Notes under the pieces: generated by a model
The model's database searches: none
What the model was told of the DNA's origin: nothing
The model's input: the letters and a program-made list of their open reading frames with translations, nothing else
Source of the DNA: Thermoflexus hugenholtzii JAD2
Lineage (GTDB): Bacteria; Chloroflexota; Dehalococcoidia; UBA2979
Reading direction: 5' to 3'
Assembly: GCA_945903275.1 (NCBI GenBank)
Contig: CAMDNW010000005.1
Location: 1 to 64,000, forward strand
Length of the DNA: 64,000 bases
Program-made: the position numbers and the translations under genes
Part shown: positions 45,191-54,246 of the stretch, piece by piece
Layout: every line of letters begins with the position of its first letter
Numbering within the stretch: position 1 is the first letter of the stretch

Positions 45191-46132
45191 CTAGTCCGCC
45201 GTGCCCGGGCCGCCGAACGCCTGGCGCAGGGCTGCTGCCACCTGCGCGCGAGCGACTCCGGCAGGCTGCAGCACACCAACCATGCCGAAGAAGCCGTGGA
45301 TCATCCCGTCGTATCGGGTAATGGTCACAGGCACGTCGGCCGCCTCCAGCTTGGCGGCGAACGCCTCGCCCTCGTCACGCAACGGGTCGTACTCGGCGGT
45401 GATCACCGTCGCAGCGGGCAGCCCGGCGAGGCTTGGCGCGTGCAGCGGCGCCGCATACGCTTGGCCCCAATCCTGCGTGCCCATGTACTGTTCCCAGAAC
45501 CAGCGCATCCCGCTGCGGGTCAGCAGGAACCCCTCGGCGTTCGCGTGATAGGATTCCGTCTCCAGCCGGTGGTCGGTCACCGGATAGATCAGCGCCTGAT
45601 GTACAAGCGCCGGGCCGCTGCGGTCGCGTGCCATGAGGCTCACCGCAGCCGCGAGGTTGCCACCCGCGGAGTCCCCGCCGACCGCGATGCGTAAAGCGTC
45701 GATGCCATACTCAGCACCGTGCTCGGCGGCCCACCGCACAGCGGCGTAGGCGTCCTCCACCGCGCCGGGAAACGGTGTCTCTGGCGCCAGCCGGTAGTCG
45801 ACCGAGACGACGACACACCCGACGGTGTTCGCGAGGGCCCGGCAGGTAGGGTCGGCCATCTCGAGATCACCCAGCACCCAGCCGCCACCGTGGAACCAGA
45901 TCAGCGCCGGCAGCGATGCCGCCTCCGACGGCCGGTAGATGCGGACCGGAATGGCGGAGGCGGGGCCGGGTATCGTGCGGTCGGTTATCTGGTAGACCGG
46001 TTCGGGATTGGCGATTACCAAGCGGCGCGCGAGGCTCGCGGCACGCGCCGCGGGGGCGGGCACAGTACCGATCGGCGGACCGGAGGCCGCGAACGCATCA
46101 ATGACGGTCCGCGCGGCTGGATCGAGTGGCAT
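45191..46132 (-). CDS. alpha/beta hydrolase (HSL/esterase family IV)
   Basis: LIWFHGGGWVLGDLEMADPTCRALANTVGCVVVSVDYRLAPETPFPGAVEDAYAAVRW...; GGDSAGGNLAAAVSLMA; GMIHGFFGMVG. Confidence 0.93.
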   Translation of the reverse strand: MPLDPAARTVIDAFAASGPPIGTVPAPAARAASLARRLVIANPEPVYQITDRTIPGPASAIPVRIYRPSEAASLPALIWFHGGGWVLGDLEMADPTCRALANTVGCVVVSVDYRLAPETPFPGAVEDAYAAVRWAAEHGAEYGIDALRIAVGGDSAGGNLAAAVSLMARDRSGPALVHQALIYPVTDHRLETESYHANAEGFLLTRSGMRWFWEQYMGTQDWGQAYAAPLHAPSLAGLPAATVITAEYDPLRDEGEAFAAKLEAADVPVTITRYDGMIHGFFGMVGVLQPAGVARAQVAAALRQAFGGPGTAD

Positions 46133-46257
46133 GGGCAGCCTCCTTGCGTACTGGAGAGGTCTGAGCGTCTCGCGGCGATGGTCACGGGACTACTTGAGTT
46201 GTATAAGGCATGTGATAACGCCTTGGGAAGAGAGCCTCGGCGTGACTAGGAGATGCC

Positions 46258-47916
46258 ATGACTACGACTCAGCAGACCGACCAAGCCGCAGCACCGCCCA
46301 CCGCAGAAGGCGACCAGTTGCAGTACGACCTCGTCGTCGTCGGTGCCGGGTTCGCGGGGATGTATATGCTCCATCGCGCCCGCACCGCTGGATTCTCCGT
46401 CCACGTGTACGAGGCTGGCTCCGGTGTCGGCGGGACTTGGTACTGGAACCGCTACCCTGGCGCGCGTTGCGACGTCGAGAGTCTCGAGTACTCGTACTCG
46501 TTCTCGAAAGAGCTGCGCGATGAGTGGGAGTGGCCGGAGCGCTACTCGGGGCAGCCAGACATCGAACGGTACGCCAATCATGTCGCCGACCGATTCGACC
46601 TCCGGCGCGACATCCAGTTCGAGACGCGGGTCACCTCCGCTGTGTTCGACGAAGCCCAGCATGTGTGGGCGATCGCGACCAGCGCCGGCGATCGGGTGCG
46701 CGCGCGCTACCTGATCATGGCAACCGGCTGTCTCTCCGCGGTGAACCTGCCGAACATCCCCGGCCGCGACTCCTTCGTGCGCGAGTCGTATCACACGGGC
46801 CAGTGGCCGAAGGAGCCGGTCTCGTTCGCGGGCAAGCGCGTCGCCGTGATTGGCACAGGCTCTTCTGGGGTCCAATCGGTTCCGGTGATCGCCAGCCAGG
46901 CCGCATCGCTCACGGTCTTCCAGCGCACGCCGTCCTATTCGCTGCCCTCGGCGAACGGCCCGATCCCCGTCGATGAGGTGCAGCAGTTTCGTGCGAACTT
47001 CGAAGCGATCCACGCGGCGAACCTAAAGATGCCCGGCGGCACCGGTTCGCGGTTCACGGCCGCTGTTCAGGGTTCCGTGCTGCAGGTGCCGATCGAGCGG
47101 CGCAGCGACGTCTTCGGTAAAGCGTGGACGGCCGGCGGGTTCTCGTTTATGCGCTCGTTCTCCGACATCGCGACCAGCCACGAGGCGAACGGGGTCGCTG
47201 CAGGCTTCGTGAAGGAGAAGATCCGCGAGTTGGTGCGCGACCAAGAGACCGCCGAGCTGCTCTGCCCCGAGATCCCGATCGGCTGCAAGCGGATGATCAT
47301 CGACTCCGGCTATTACGAGACCTTCAACATGTCGCATGTCACTCTCTGCGACGCGCGGATCGAGCCGATCGAGGCGATCACCGCAACAGGAGTCCGCACG
47401 GTGAAGGGCGACTACGAATTCGACATGATCGTCTTCGCGACCGGGTTCGATGCGATGGTCGGGTCGCTCACGCGCATCGACATCCAGGGGCGCGCTGGCC
47501 TGCAACTGCGTGATGCGTGGGAGGCCGGGCCTCGCACGTATCTGGGACTCGCAGTTACAGACTTCCCCAACCTGTTCACGATTACTGGTCCAGGCAGTCC
47601 CTCAGTGCTCACGAACATGATGGTCTCGATCGAGCAGCATGTGGATTGGATCACCAATTGCCTGGAGTACGTGCGCGAACGCGGTGCGAGCACGATCGAG
47701 CCGACGCTGGCGGCGCAGGAGGCGTGGGTCGATCACGTCAATGACGTCGCGACGCGCGACATCATGCACACCGCCCCATCCTGTGACTCATGGTACCTAG
47801 GCTCGAACATCCCCGGGAAGCCGCGCGTCTTCATGCCGCTGCCGGGACTGCCCGCCTACATCGAGCGCTGCAATCAGGTGGCTGCTGCGGGCTACGAGGG
47901 CTTCGTACTTGCGTAG
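46258..47916 (+). CDS. flavin-containing monooxygenase, Baeyer-Villiger type
   Basis: VVVGAGFAGMYMLHRARTAGFSVHVYEAGSGVGGTWYWNRYPGARCDVES; FVRESYHTGQWPKE; VAVIGTGSSGVQSVPVIA. Confidence 0.92.
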   Translation: MTTTQQTDQAAAPPTAEGDQLQYDLVVVGAGFAGMYMLHRARTAGFSVHVYEAGSGVGGTWYWNRYPGARCDVESLEYSYSFSKELRDEWEWPERYSGQPDIERYANHVADRFDLRRDIQFETRVTSAVFDEAQHVWAIATSAGDRVRARYLIMATGCLSAVNLPNIPGRDSFVRESYHTGQWPKEPVSFAGKRVAVIGTGSSGVQSVPVIASQAASLTVFQRTPSYSLPSANGPIPVDEVQQFRANFEAIHAANLKMPGGTGSRFTAAVQGSVLQVPIERRSDVFGKAWTAGGFSFMRSFSDIATSHEANGVAAGFVKEKIRELVRDQETAELLCPEIPIGCKRMIIDSGYYETFNMSHVTLCDARIEPIEAITATGVRTVKGDYEFDMIVFATGFDAMVGSLTRIDIQGRAGLQLRDAWEAGPRTYLGLAVTDFPNLFTITGPGSPSVLTNMMVSIEQHVDWITNCLEYVRERGASTIEPTLAAQEAWVDHVNDVATRDIMHTAPSCDSWYLGSNIPGKPRVFMPLPGLPAYIERCNQVAAAGYEGFVLA

Positions 47917-48134
47917 GCTCTATCAGCCGTGTTGATGACACCGCCGGTACGGGGCAGGGCAGGATCGTGTGTGCGAGTGTGTCGCGGCGACGGGGTCGGA
48001 AACCCAGCCTCTGGCTACTCAGTGGAGCGCGATTCCGGCATGACGTGTTCCAGTGGGGATCATGCCGCATTGCGGAGTCAGATCACGTACCATCCCGCTG
48101 CGAAGCGGCAAGGCAGTCCCGGAGGCGTGTCCCG

Positions 48135-49388
48135 ATGACAACCCAGCCAACCACCCAACCCGGCCCGCTCGCGGGCCTGCGCGTCATCGAAGTCGCCGAC
48201 CGCATCGGTCAGTGGTGCGGCAAACTCATGGCCGATTTCGGTGCGGATGTCATCAAGATCGAACCGCCGGGAGGCGTGGCCGAGCGTCAGGTTGGCCCCT
48301 TCTACAAGGACATCGAGGATCCCAACCGATCGCTCTACTTCTGGCACTACAACACCAGCAAGAGATCGGTCACGCTTGACCTGTCGCAGGAGGAAGGCCG
48401 CGAACTGTTCCGCGAGCTCGTGCGCACAGCCGACGTACTCCTCGAAACGATGCGGCCGGGCATGCTGCCCTCACTCGGCCTCGGCTACGAGTCGCTCGCC
48501 GCGGACAACCCGGCCCTTATCATGTGCTCGCTCACGCCCTTCGGGCAGGATGGGCCGTGGCGTGACTACCTCTCCACCGACATGGTCCAACTCGCCGGCG
48601 GCGGGCAGATGGCGGCCTCCGGGTATGACGAAGTTGATGACCCCGAGCGGCGTCCGATCGCGCCCGGGGGCGGCAACGGCTACCACATGGGCGCCCACTA
48701 TGCGTACATCGCGCTCACCGCGGCGCTTCATTGCCGCAACATGACAGGCCAGGGCCAGTATTTGGACGTCTCGGCGCACGAGGCGGCCGCTCTGACCACT
48801 GAGATGCACGTGCCGAACTGGATCTATGCACACAACGTCGTACAGCGACAGACCGGGCGCCACGCCGGTGCGCGCCCAACTGCCCCCTCGCAGATGCCGA
48901 CCGGGGACGGCCGCTACATCAACATGGGCGGCGGCCTCAGTTCATCATTCCGGGCCTTCGTCGAAGTCATGGCAGAGACTGGCATGGCCGGCGACTTGCA
49001 AGACATCAAGTACCTCGACCCGGAAGTGATGCAGGAGAACACGGACCACATTCGGGACGTGATCCGCGAGTACGTGAAGACCGTTCCCGCTGCCGATTCA
49101 TTCAAGGCCGCACAGGAAATCGCGGGCATGCCTTGGGGTATCGTACGTGCACCCGACGACCTACTGGACGACGATCATTTCCGGGCGCGTGGGTTCTTCC
49201 TCGAGGTGGAGCACCCGGAACTGGGCGAGACCTTCACCTATCCAGGCGCCGGTGCCATATACAGTGCATCACCCCAGCGCATTAGCCGGCGCGCACCCCT
49301 CATCGGCGAGGACAACACCGCCGTGTACACCTCGATCGGGGTAGGCGCAGAGCGGCTGGCCCAGCTGCGCGCGACGGGCGTCGTATAG
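48135..49388 (+). CDS. CaiB/BaiF CoA-transferase family protein ('B-type', unpaired)
   Basis: GPLAGLRVIEVADRIGQWCGKLMADFGADVIKIEPPGGVAERQVGPFYKDIEDPNRSLYFWHYNTSKRSVTLDL; GNGYHMGAHYAYIALTAALHCRNMTGQGQYLDVSAHE. Confidence 0.92.
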   Translation: MTTQPTTQPGPLAGLRVIEVADRIGQWCGKLMADFGADVIKIEPPGGVAERQVGPFYKDIEDPNRSLYFWHYNTSKRSVTLDLSQEEGRELFRELVRTADVLLETMRPGMLPSLGLGYESLAADNPALIMCSLTPFGQDGPWRDYLSTDMVQLAGGGQMAASGYDEVDDPERRPIAPGGGNGYHMGAHYAYIALTAALHCRNMTGQGQYLDVSAHEAAALTTEMHVPNWIYAHNVVQRQTGRHAGARPTAPSQMPTGDGRYINMGGGLSSSFRAFVEVMAETGMAGDLQDIKYLDPEVMQENTDHIRDVIREYVKTVPAADSFKAAQEIAGMPWGIVRAPDDLLDDDHFRARGFFLEVEHPELGETFTYPGAGAIYSASPQRISRRAPLIGEDNTAVYTSIGVGAERLAQLRATGVV

Positions 49389-50125
49389 CGAATTCCCGCT
49401 ACCGTTGAGGTTGGCGCCCTCGCTCCGCCTGCGGCTCCACACCCTAACTATGGCCCGCTGATGGGGCGAGGTAGCTGCGCGCAGTGGGAACCGCGGCTGC
49501 ATGTGGGACAGCAGATCGTCAGCGCGTAACCCTTTCAGGCGATCCGTGGTCATTCTGCGCGATACTCGCTTCCCGAGGTCTGGTGTGTGGCGAACGAACC
49601 GGCGAGTTCGAGTCACACGACCACTGCACGTACAGTCTGGAGCCGCTTGTGCCGGCGAGACCATGAGTGACGGCCGGGAGGCGACTACCAGCAGTTGCGG
49701 CGAGGTGAGACTAATGGCCACTCCGGGCAGGAGGCCCGTCGGGCTGAACCAACCGGGTCCCGGATGAGATCCGGAACACGGAACTCCGTCGCGCCCGACC
49801 TAACTGTCAGGCGCGGGTTGGAAGATGTTGAGGCACACGTAGCGATATGGCGTGTGCCCGTCGCACCCTACGTGCGGCCGCTCAGCACGACCGCGACCTA
49901 GTTGGCGCGCAATGTCCTTCCAGGTGTTCACGAACTCTAGGGCACCCCGGATGTAGGTCAGCCACCGGTAGTCCCCGGCGTGAGCGTCCAGAGCGCCTGA
50001 GGCAGCGTGCGAGATCCTGTCGTCCACGCCAGCAACGAGAACCCTGAAGGCGCGGCGCTGCCGCAAACATCACGAGCGCGACGGACCGCCGCTCAGCAGC
50101 GCATCTGAGCCGGTGTCCCTAGCGC

Positions 50126-50167
50126 ACGCATCGACGCCGCTGCATAGGAGAGGCGGCATCGATGCGT
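50126..50167 (-). terminator. hairpin (15-bp stem, 1 mismatch) downstream of the thiolase
   Basis: ACGCATCGACGCCGC-TGCATAGGAGAG-GCGGCATCGATGCGT. Confidence 0.6.
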
Positions 50168-50186
50168 CGTGAGCGTGAGTGCGTGG

Positions 50187-51551
50187 CTAGTCGGGCGACG
50201 AGCTCCACACGACGAAGTTGCTCCAGAAGGGCATGAAGCCGCCCGACAGTCCGACCTCGACCTGCTTCTTCATCTGGCGGGCCCCTGCGCGCCCTTGCAA
50301 CTGCTGAATCGAGTCCGTGTGGTTCCAGAAGCGCGTCCGGCCGCTGCCGATGTTGCCGCCACTCGGCGACACGGGGAAGGCGCTGTCGATGCTGATATCG
50401 TCCTGGAAGAGGTCGAGCGCCTCCCCTTCCTTGATGCCCGCGTAGCGGATGCCCTCGATGTGGAACACGTGGAACAGCCCGAAGCCGTCGTACATGTTCT
50501 CGAAGTCGATGTCCGTCGACTGGATGCCGGCTGCCTCGAAGAGCTTGCGACCGGTTGAGGCGGCGTTGCCCTGCGCTTCCTCGAGCGTTTCGATGACGCC
50601 CCGTGACTTGGCACCTAGGTAGAGTCCGTTCTCGAAGCGTCCCGCGCCGGCGTGGCCGAGGACGTACACGGGCTTCTGGCGCATGTCCTTGGCGCGTTCC
50701 GCGGTGGTGATCAGGTAGGCACCGGCCGCCTGTATCGGGATGTCGTTGTCGAAGAGATTCGCTGGTTTGGCGACCCACCGCGCGTTGTTGTAATCCTCGG
50801 CGGTGAGTGGTTCGGGGCGGTGCTGCGCCCAGTAGCCTTCGGGGAAGAGCAGGCCGTTGCGCCGGGAGTTCACGACGAACGGCGCCATCATCTCGTGAGT
50901 CTTTCCGTACTTGTGCAGGTAGCGCTGGAACTGCATCGCGGTCCCGTACGAGGCTGGCCCGGCGAGCGCCTGGCCGAACTTGCCGGGCCCTGCGACCGTG
51001 TCCTGCGCATTCGCGCCACCTTGGTAGTAGCGGCCGGAGAAGTTGTGCCATCCCTTGAGCACAAGGCACGTGTGCGTGCGGCCATCGCCGACTGCCTGGA
51101 TCGCGGCGGTGAGCACCATCGACATGCACACCGGAGCTGTGATGACGGTCTTGACGTTCGTTAGCTCCGGCATGTTCTTCAGGATCCATGCGGCGCTTAA
51201 CTTCGCGAGTCCGTCCAGCGGGTTGTCGGTCTGCTGGAACGCGTTCAGGAAGTCCTCCGGAATCGGCTTCTCAGCAGGCCAGAACGAGCCGGTCGTCGTT
51301 TCCTCACCGAGTACGAGGCCATCGACCTGATCCGGCGTGACTCCGGCGTCCTCCATCGCCTTGCGCAGTGCGAGGATCGCCCAGGCGCCGACGCTGGTCT
51401 CGGGGCGCTCGTCCCAACGCCGCATCGTCGGCGAGTGGCCGATGCCGACTGCGGCGACCTTGCCACGGTGTTTCCAGACCCCCAGCCCTTCCTTCGTCCT
51501 GTACAGCGAGCCAACGTCGCCCGCCGGTACCTCGGTTGCTTCCGTGGTCAT
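50187..51551 (-). CDS. thiolase-superfamily protein (SCP2-thiolase/Ltp2-like)
   Basis: ALRKAMEDAGVTPDQVDGLVLGEETTTG...VITAPVCMSMVLTAAIQAVGDGRTHTCLVLKG...; IDFENMYDGFGLFHVFHIEGIRYAG...SPSGGNIGSGRTRFWNH. Confidence 0.85.
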   Translation of the reverse strand: MTTEATEVPAGDVGSLYRTKEGLGVWKHRGKVAAVGIGHSPTMRRWDERPETSVGAWAILALRKAMEDAGVTPDQVDGLVLGEETTTGSFWPAEKPIPEDFLNAFQQTDNPLDGLAKLSAAWILKNMPELTNVKTVITAPVCMSMVLTAAIQAVGDGRTHTCLVLKGWHNFSGRYYQGGANAQDTVAGPGKFGQALAGPASYGTAMQFQRYLHKYGKTHEMMAPFVVNSRRNGLLFPEGYWAQHRPEPLTAEDYNNARWVAKPANLFDNDIPIQAAGAYLITTAERAKDMRQKPVYVLGHAGAGRFENGLYLGAKSRGVIETLEEAQGNAASTGRKLFEAAGIQSTDIDFENMYDGFGLFHVFHIEGIRYAGIKEGEALDLFQDDISIDSAFPVSPSGGNIGSGRTRFWNHTDSIQQLQGRAGARQMKKQVEVGLSGGFMPFWSNFVVWSSSPD

Positions 51552-51597
51552 CCTCGTACCTCCGCATTCGTGTGCACGTTCGCTGGTCCCCCAACGA

Positions 51598-52011
51598 TCA
51601 GGAGACGACCTGCCACTCCGGGACCTTCTGTCCGGTGGCTGGGGTAGTTTCGAAGATCAAGCGTACCTTCGCGCCGATCGGCACCGCGTCCGCCGGCGTG
51701 CCGGGCAGGTGCGACATCACATTCAGCCCGGGTGCATCGTCGAGGTCGATGACTGCGACGTTATATGGCTGGTCGAACTGCAGCGAGGCAATCGGTGTGT
51801 CGTAGATTACGCCGAAGCTGTAGATGACGCCTGCGCCACTGTTCTCGCGCCAGCGTAGCTTTTCGGCCGACTTGCACTCGTAGCAGACCGCCTCCGGCGG
51901 GTGCTGCCAGCGGGTGCAGCTGTCGCAGTACTGTAGGACCAAGCGCTCGTCGTTACAGGCGTCCCAGAAGGGGCGGTCGAGGTCGTTCGGAACGGGTGAT
52001 TGCTTCGGCAT
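51598..52011 (-). CDS. Zn-ribbon domain-containing OB-fold (DUF35) protein
   Basis: DRPFWDACNDERLVLQYCDSCTRWQHPPEAVCYECKSAEKLRWRENSGAGVIYSFGVIYDT...PYNVAVIDLDDAPGLNVMSHL. Confidence 0.9.
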   Translation of the reverse strand: MPKQSPVPNDLDRPFWDACNDERLVLQYCDSCTRWQHPPEAVCYECKSAEKLRWRENSGAGVIYSFGVIYDTPIASLQFDQPYNVAVIDLDDAPGLNVMSHLPGTPADAVPIGAKVRLIFETTPATGQKVPEWQVVS

Positions 52012-52159
52012 CAGTATGTCTCCTTTCGCAGCGCCATCCTAGGCTACCTCGTCGGACTCGTCACTGAGTCAGGACTCGGGACGTCGTGGGGATCGTCGCA
52101 CGGCTCGATTGCAGTGGCGCGCACCGCGTTCCGAAGGCTCGCCGACTTGCGCCGCGCGA

Positions 52160-52340
52160 CCTGACGGCTAGATGGTTGGCGCCGCTGCACTGCGCCGAGG
52201 GCGATGGCATAGATGGAGAGGAACTGGACGACCACAGTGTCGGAGGCGTTGGCCGCGAGGCCGTCCGCGAAGAACCACCGTTGCGCCGGTGTCCCGAAGA
52301 TGCGGGTCTGGTAGGACGTGTGGAGGTGTTCGGAGGGCGG
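52160..52340 (-). pseudogene. possible MFS-transporter N-terminal remnant
   Basis: Reverse frame FGTPAQRWFFADGLAANASDTVVVQFLSIYAIALGA resembles a first MFS helix; no continuing ORF. Confidence 0.3.
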
Positions 52341-52888
52341 GCCGCTTGGAATGCGCCACCGCCACTGCAGGTTGTTCTGGATCGCGAGTCGCAGCCGCCG
52401 GAGCACCCAGATCCCTTTCCGTCGGAACAGTTAAATGCTTCTTGCACTCTAGGTGGTTGTAGCCCGTACTGGGGGTGCCATTAGCCGCCGTGAGCATCGC
52501 GGCCTCTTGGTCGGGAGTACGTTACGGGCTGTGCCACGAACCGCCCGCCCACATCGAGGATTGTCTTGGCGGCGGCTACACGAGCAGCTGGTGGGCAGTC
52601 CATGCCACTACTCGGCAACATCGCTCCCTCCCGCAGCGCAGGAAGGTTCGATCGCTCCGTCGATCACGTCAAACTGGCCGTGGATCGAATAATGGCTCCG
52701 CACACCATTAATCACTCGGAGAGCCCACCGCAGCAACCCACGATCACCGGCTCGTGTATCGCCGAACCCTTCACTACGTGATCGAACGCGGCCTCGCTTT
52801 CGCTGGCTGATTGAAAAGCGTGGTCGAAGCGCGTATGACCTTGCTGGAGATGCCAGCGGGGGCTCGGCGTGCGTGAGGAGGTGTCAGG

Positions 52889-54244
52889 TTGACATCAAAG
52901 CCGCTCGAAGGCGTGCGCGTTCTCGACTTCACCTGGGTTCGGGCTGGCCCTTGGTGTACCAGGTGGCTCGCAGTCCTCGGAGCTGAGGTGGTCAAGGTTG
53001 AATGGCCCGACCCGCGCCTCGCCTTCAACGGCCGTATCGGCGGCGCGATGGGAGCGCAAGGAGGTGGCCCGAACGCGGGCGGCCATGCGAATGACCAGAA
53101 CGCTGAAAAGCTCAGCATTACGGTAAATGTCCGCTCGCCGAAGGGCCTGCAGATCATCAAAGACTTGATGCTGGTCACTGACGTCGTTGTCGAGAACTTC
53201 AGCGCGAGTGTCATGGACGACTGGGGCCTCGGCTACGAAGTGATGCGCGAGCTGAAGCCAGACATCATATATGTCTCGATGGCGGGCTTTGGGCACGAAG
53301 GGCGCCACGCTGCGTATACGACGATGGGCCCGTCCGTGCAGGCGCTGTCGGGGCTGACGTTCCTGTCTGGACTGCCCGATGCGCCACCGGCCGGGTGGGG
53401 CTGGTCCTACATGGATGACACCGGCGGTTTGTACGGAGCGATGTCTACGCTCGCCGCGTTGCATCACAAGCAAGCGACGGGCGAAGGCCAGCATGTGGAC
53501 ATGTCGCAGGTTGCCGCCGGAATCACCCTGACGGGACCGGCGCTGCTCGACCTGTCGGCGAATCACCGCCCCTCGCGACGCGCCGGGTACCCACCCGGCA
53601 ATCGCGCGCACTGGCCCGGCACTCCGCTGATGAACAACTATCGCGGGCGCACCGTGGCCCCGCACAACGCGTACCGCACACTCGGTGGTGAACACTTCGA
53701 CTGGTGTGCGATCACCTGCGCCACGGACGAGGAGTGGAGCTCGCTGGTCGCACTCATGGGCTCACCGGCTTGGGCGACGGACGCGCAGTTCGCGACGAAC
53801 GTTGGACGCCTCGAACACCAGCTGGAACTTGATGCCCACATCGAGGACTGGACACGGACCGTCGAGAAATACGAACTCATGGATCGCTGCCAGGCATCCG
53901 GCGTACCAGCGGGGGCAGTACAGAGCACAGAGGATCGCGTTGAGCACGACCCGCAACTCCGCGCCCGCAACCTGTTCACGCCGATGACACATCCCGTCAT
54001 TGGCACGTTCCCGATGCAGCAGGCGCCTTTCCAGCTGTCCGCGACGCCCGTACCCGTGAGCAGGCACGGCCCGCTGCTCGGCGAGCACAACGTGTCGATC
54101 CTCGGTGGGTTGCTTGGGATCTCGTGGGACGAGATCCAGGACGGCTACCGCGACGGCACGCTGTGGCCTGCGCACGTCCCGATGGAGCATGTGGACTACC
54201 TTTTCGAGCGCCCGAGCGGGCAGCTCGCGTCGCGGGAGGGCTGA
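52889..54244 (+). CDS. CaiB/BaiF CoA-transferase family protein ('A-type')
   Basis: TTG start proposed; TSKPLEGVRVLDFTWVRAGPWCTRWLAVLGAEVVKVEWPDPR...; GWGWSYMDDTGGLYGAMSTLAALHHKQATGEGQHVDMSQ. Confidence 0.93.
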   Translation: MTSKPLEGVRVLDFTWVRAGPWCTRWLAVLGAEVVKVEWPDPRLAFNGRIGGAMGAQGGGPNAGGHANDQNAEKLSITVNVRSPKGLQIIKDLMLVTDVVVENFSASVMDDWGLGYEVMRELKPDIIYVSMAGFGHEGRHAAYTTMGPSVQALSGLTFLSGLPDAPPAGWGWSYMDDTGGLYGAMSTLAALHHKQATGEGQHVDMSQVAAGITLTGPALLDLSANHRPSRRAGYPPGNRAHWPGTPLMNNYRGRTVAPHNAYRTLGGEHFDWCAITCATDEEWSSLVALMGSPAWATDAQFATNVGRLEHQLELDAHIEDWTRTVEKYELMDRCQASGVPAGAVQSTEDRVEHDPQLRARNLFTPMTHPVIGTFPMQQAPFQLSATPVPVSRHGPLLGEHNVSILGGLLGISWDEIQDGYRDGTLWPAHVPMEHVDYLFERPSGQLASREG

Positions 54245-54246
54245 CG

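Noticed and set aside
50119-51189. 356-aa minus-strand ORF overlapping the thiolase
   Set aside because: Alternate frame of the thiolase gene, Arg-rich nonsense composition
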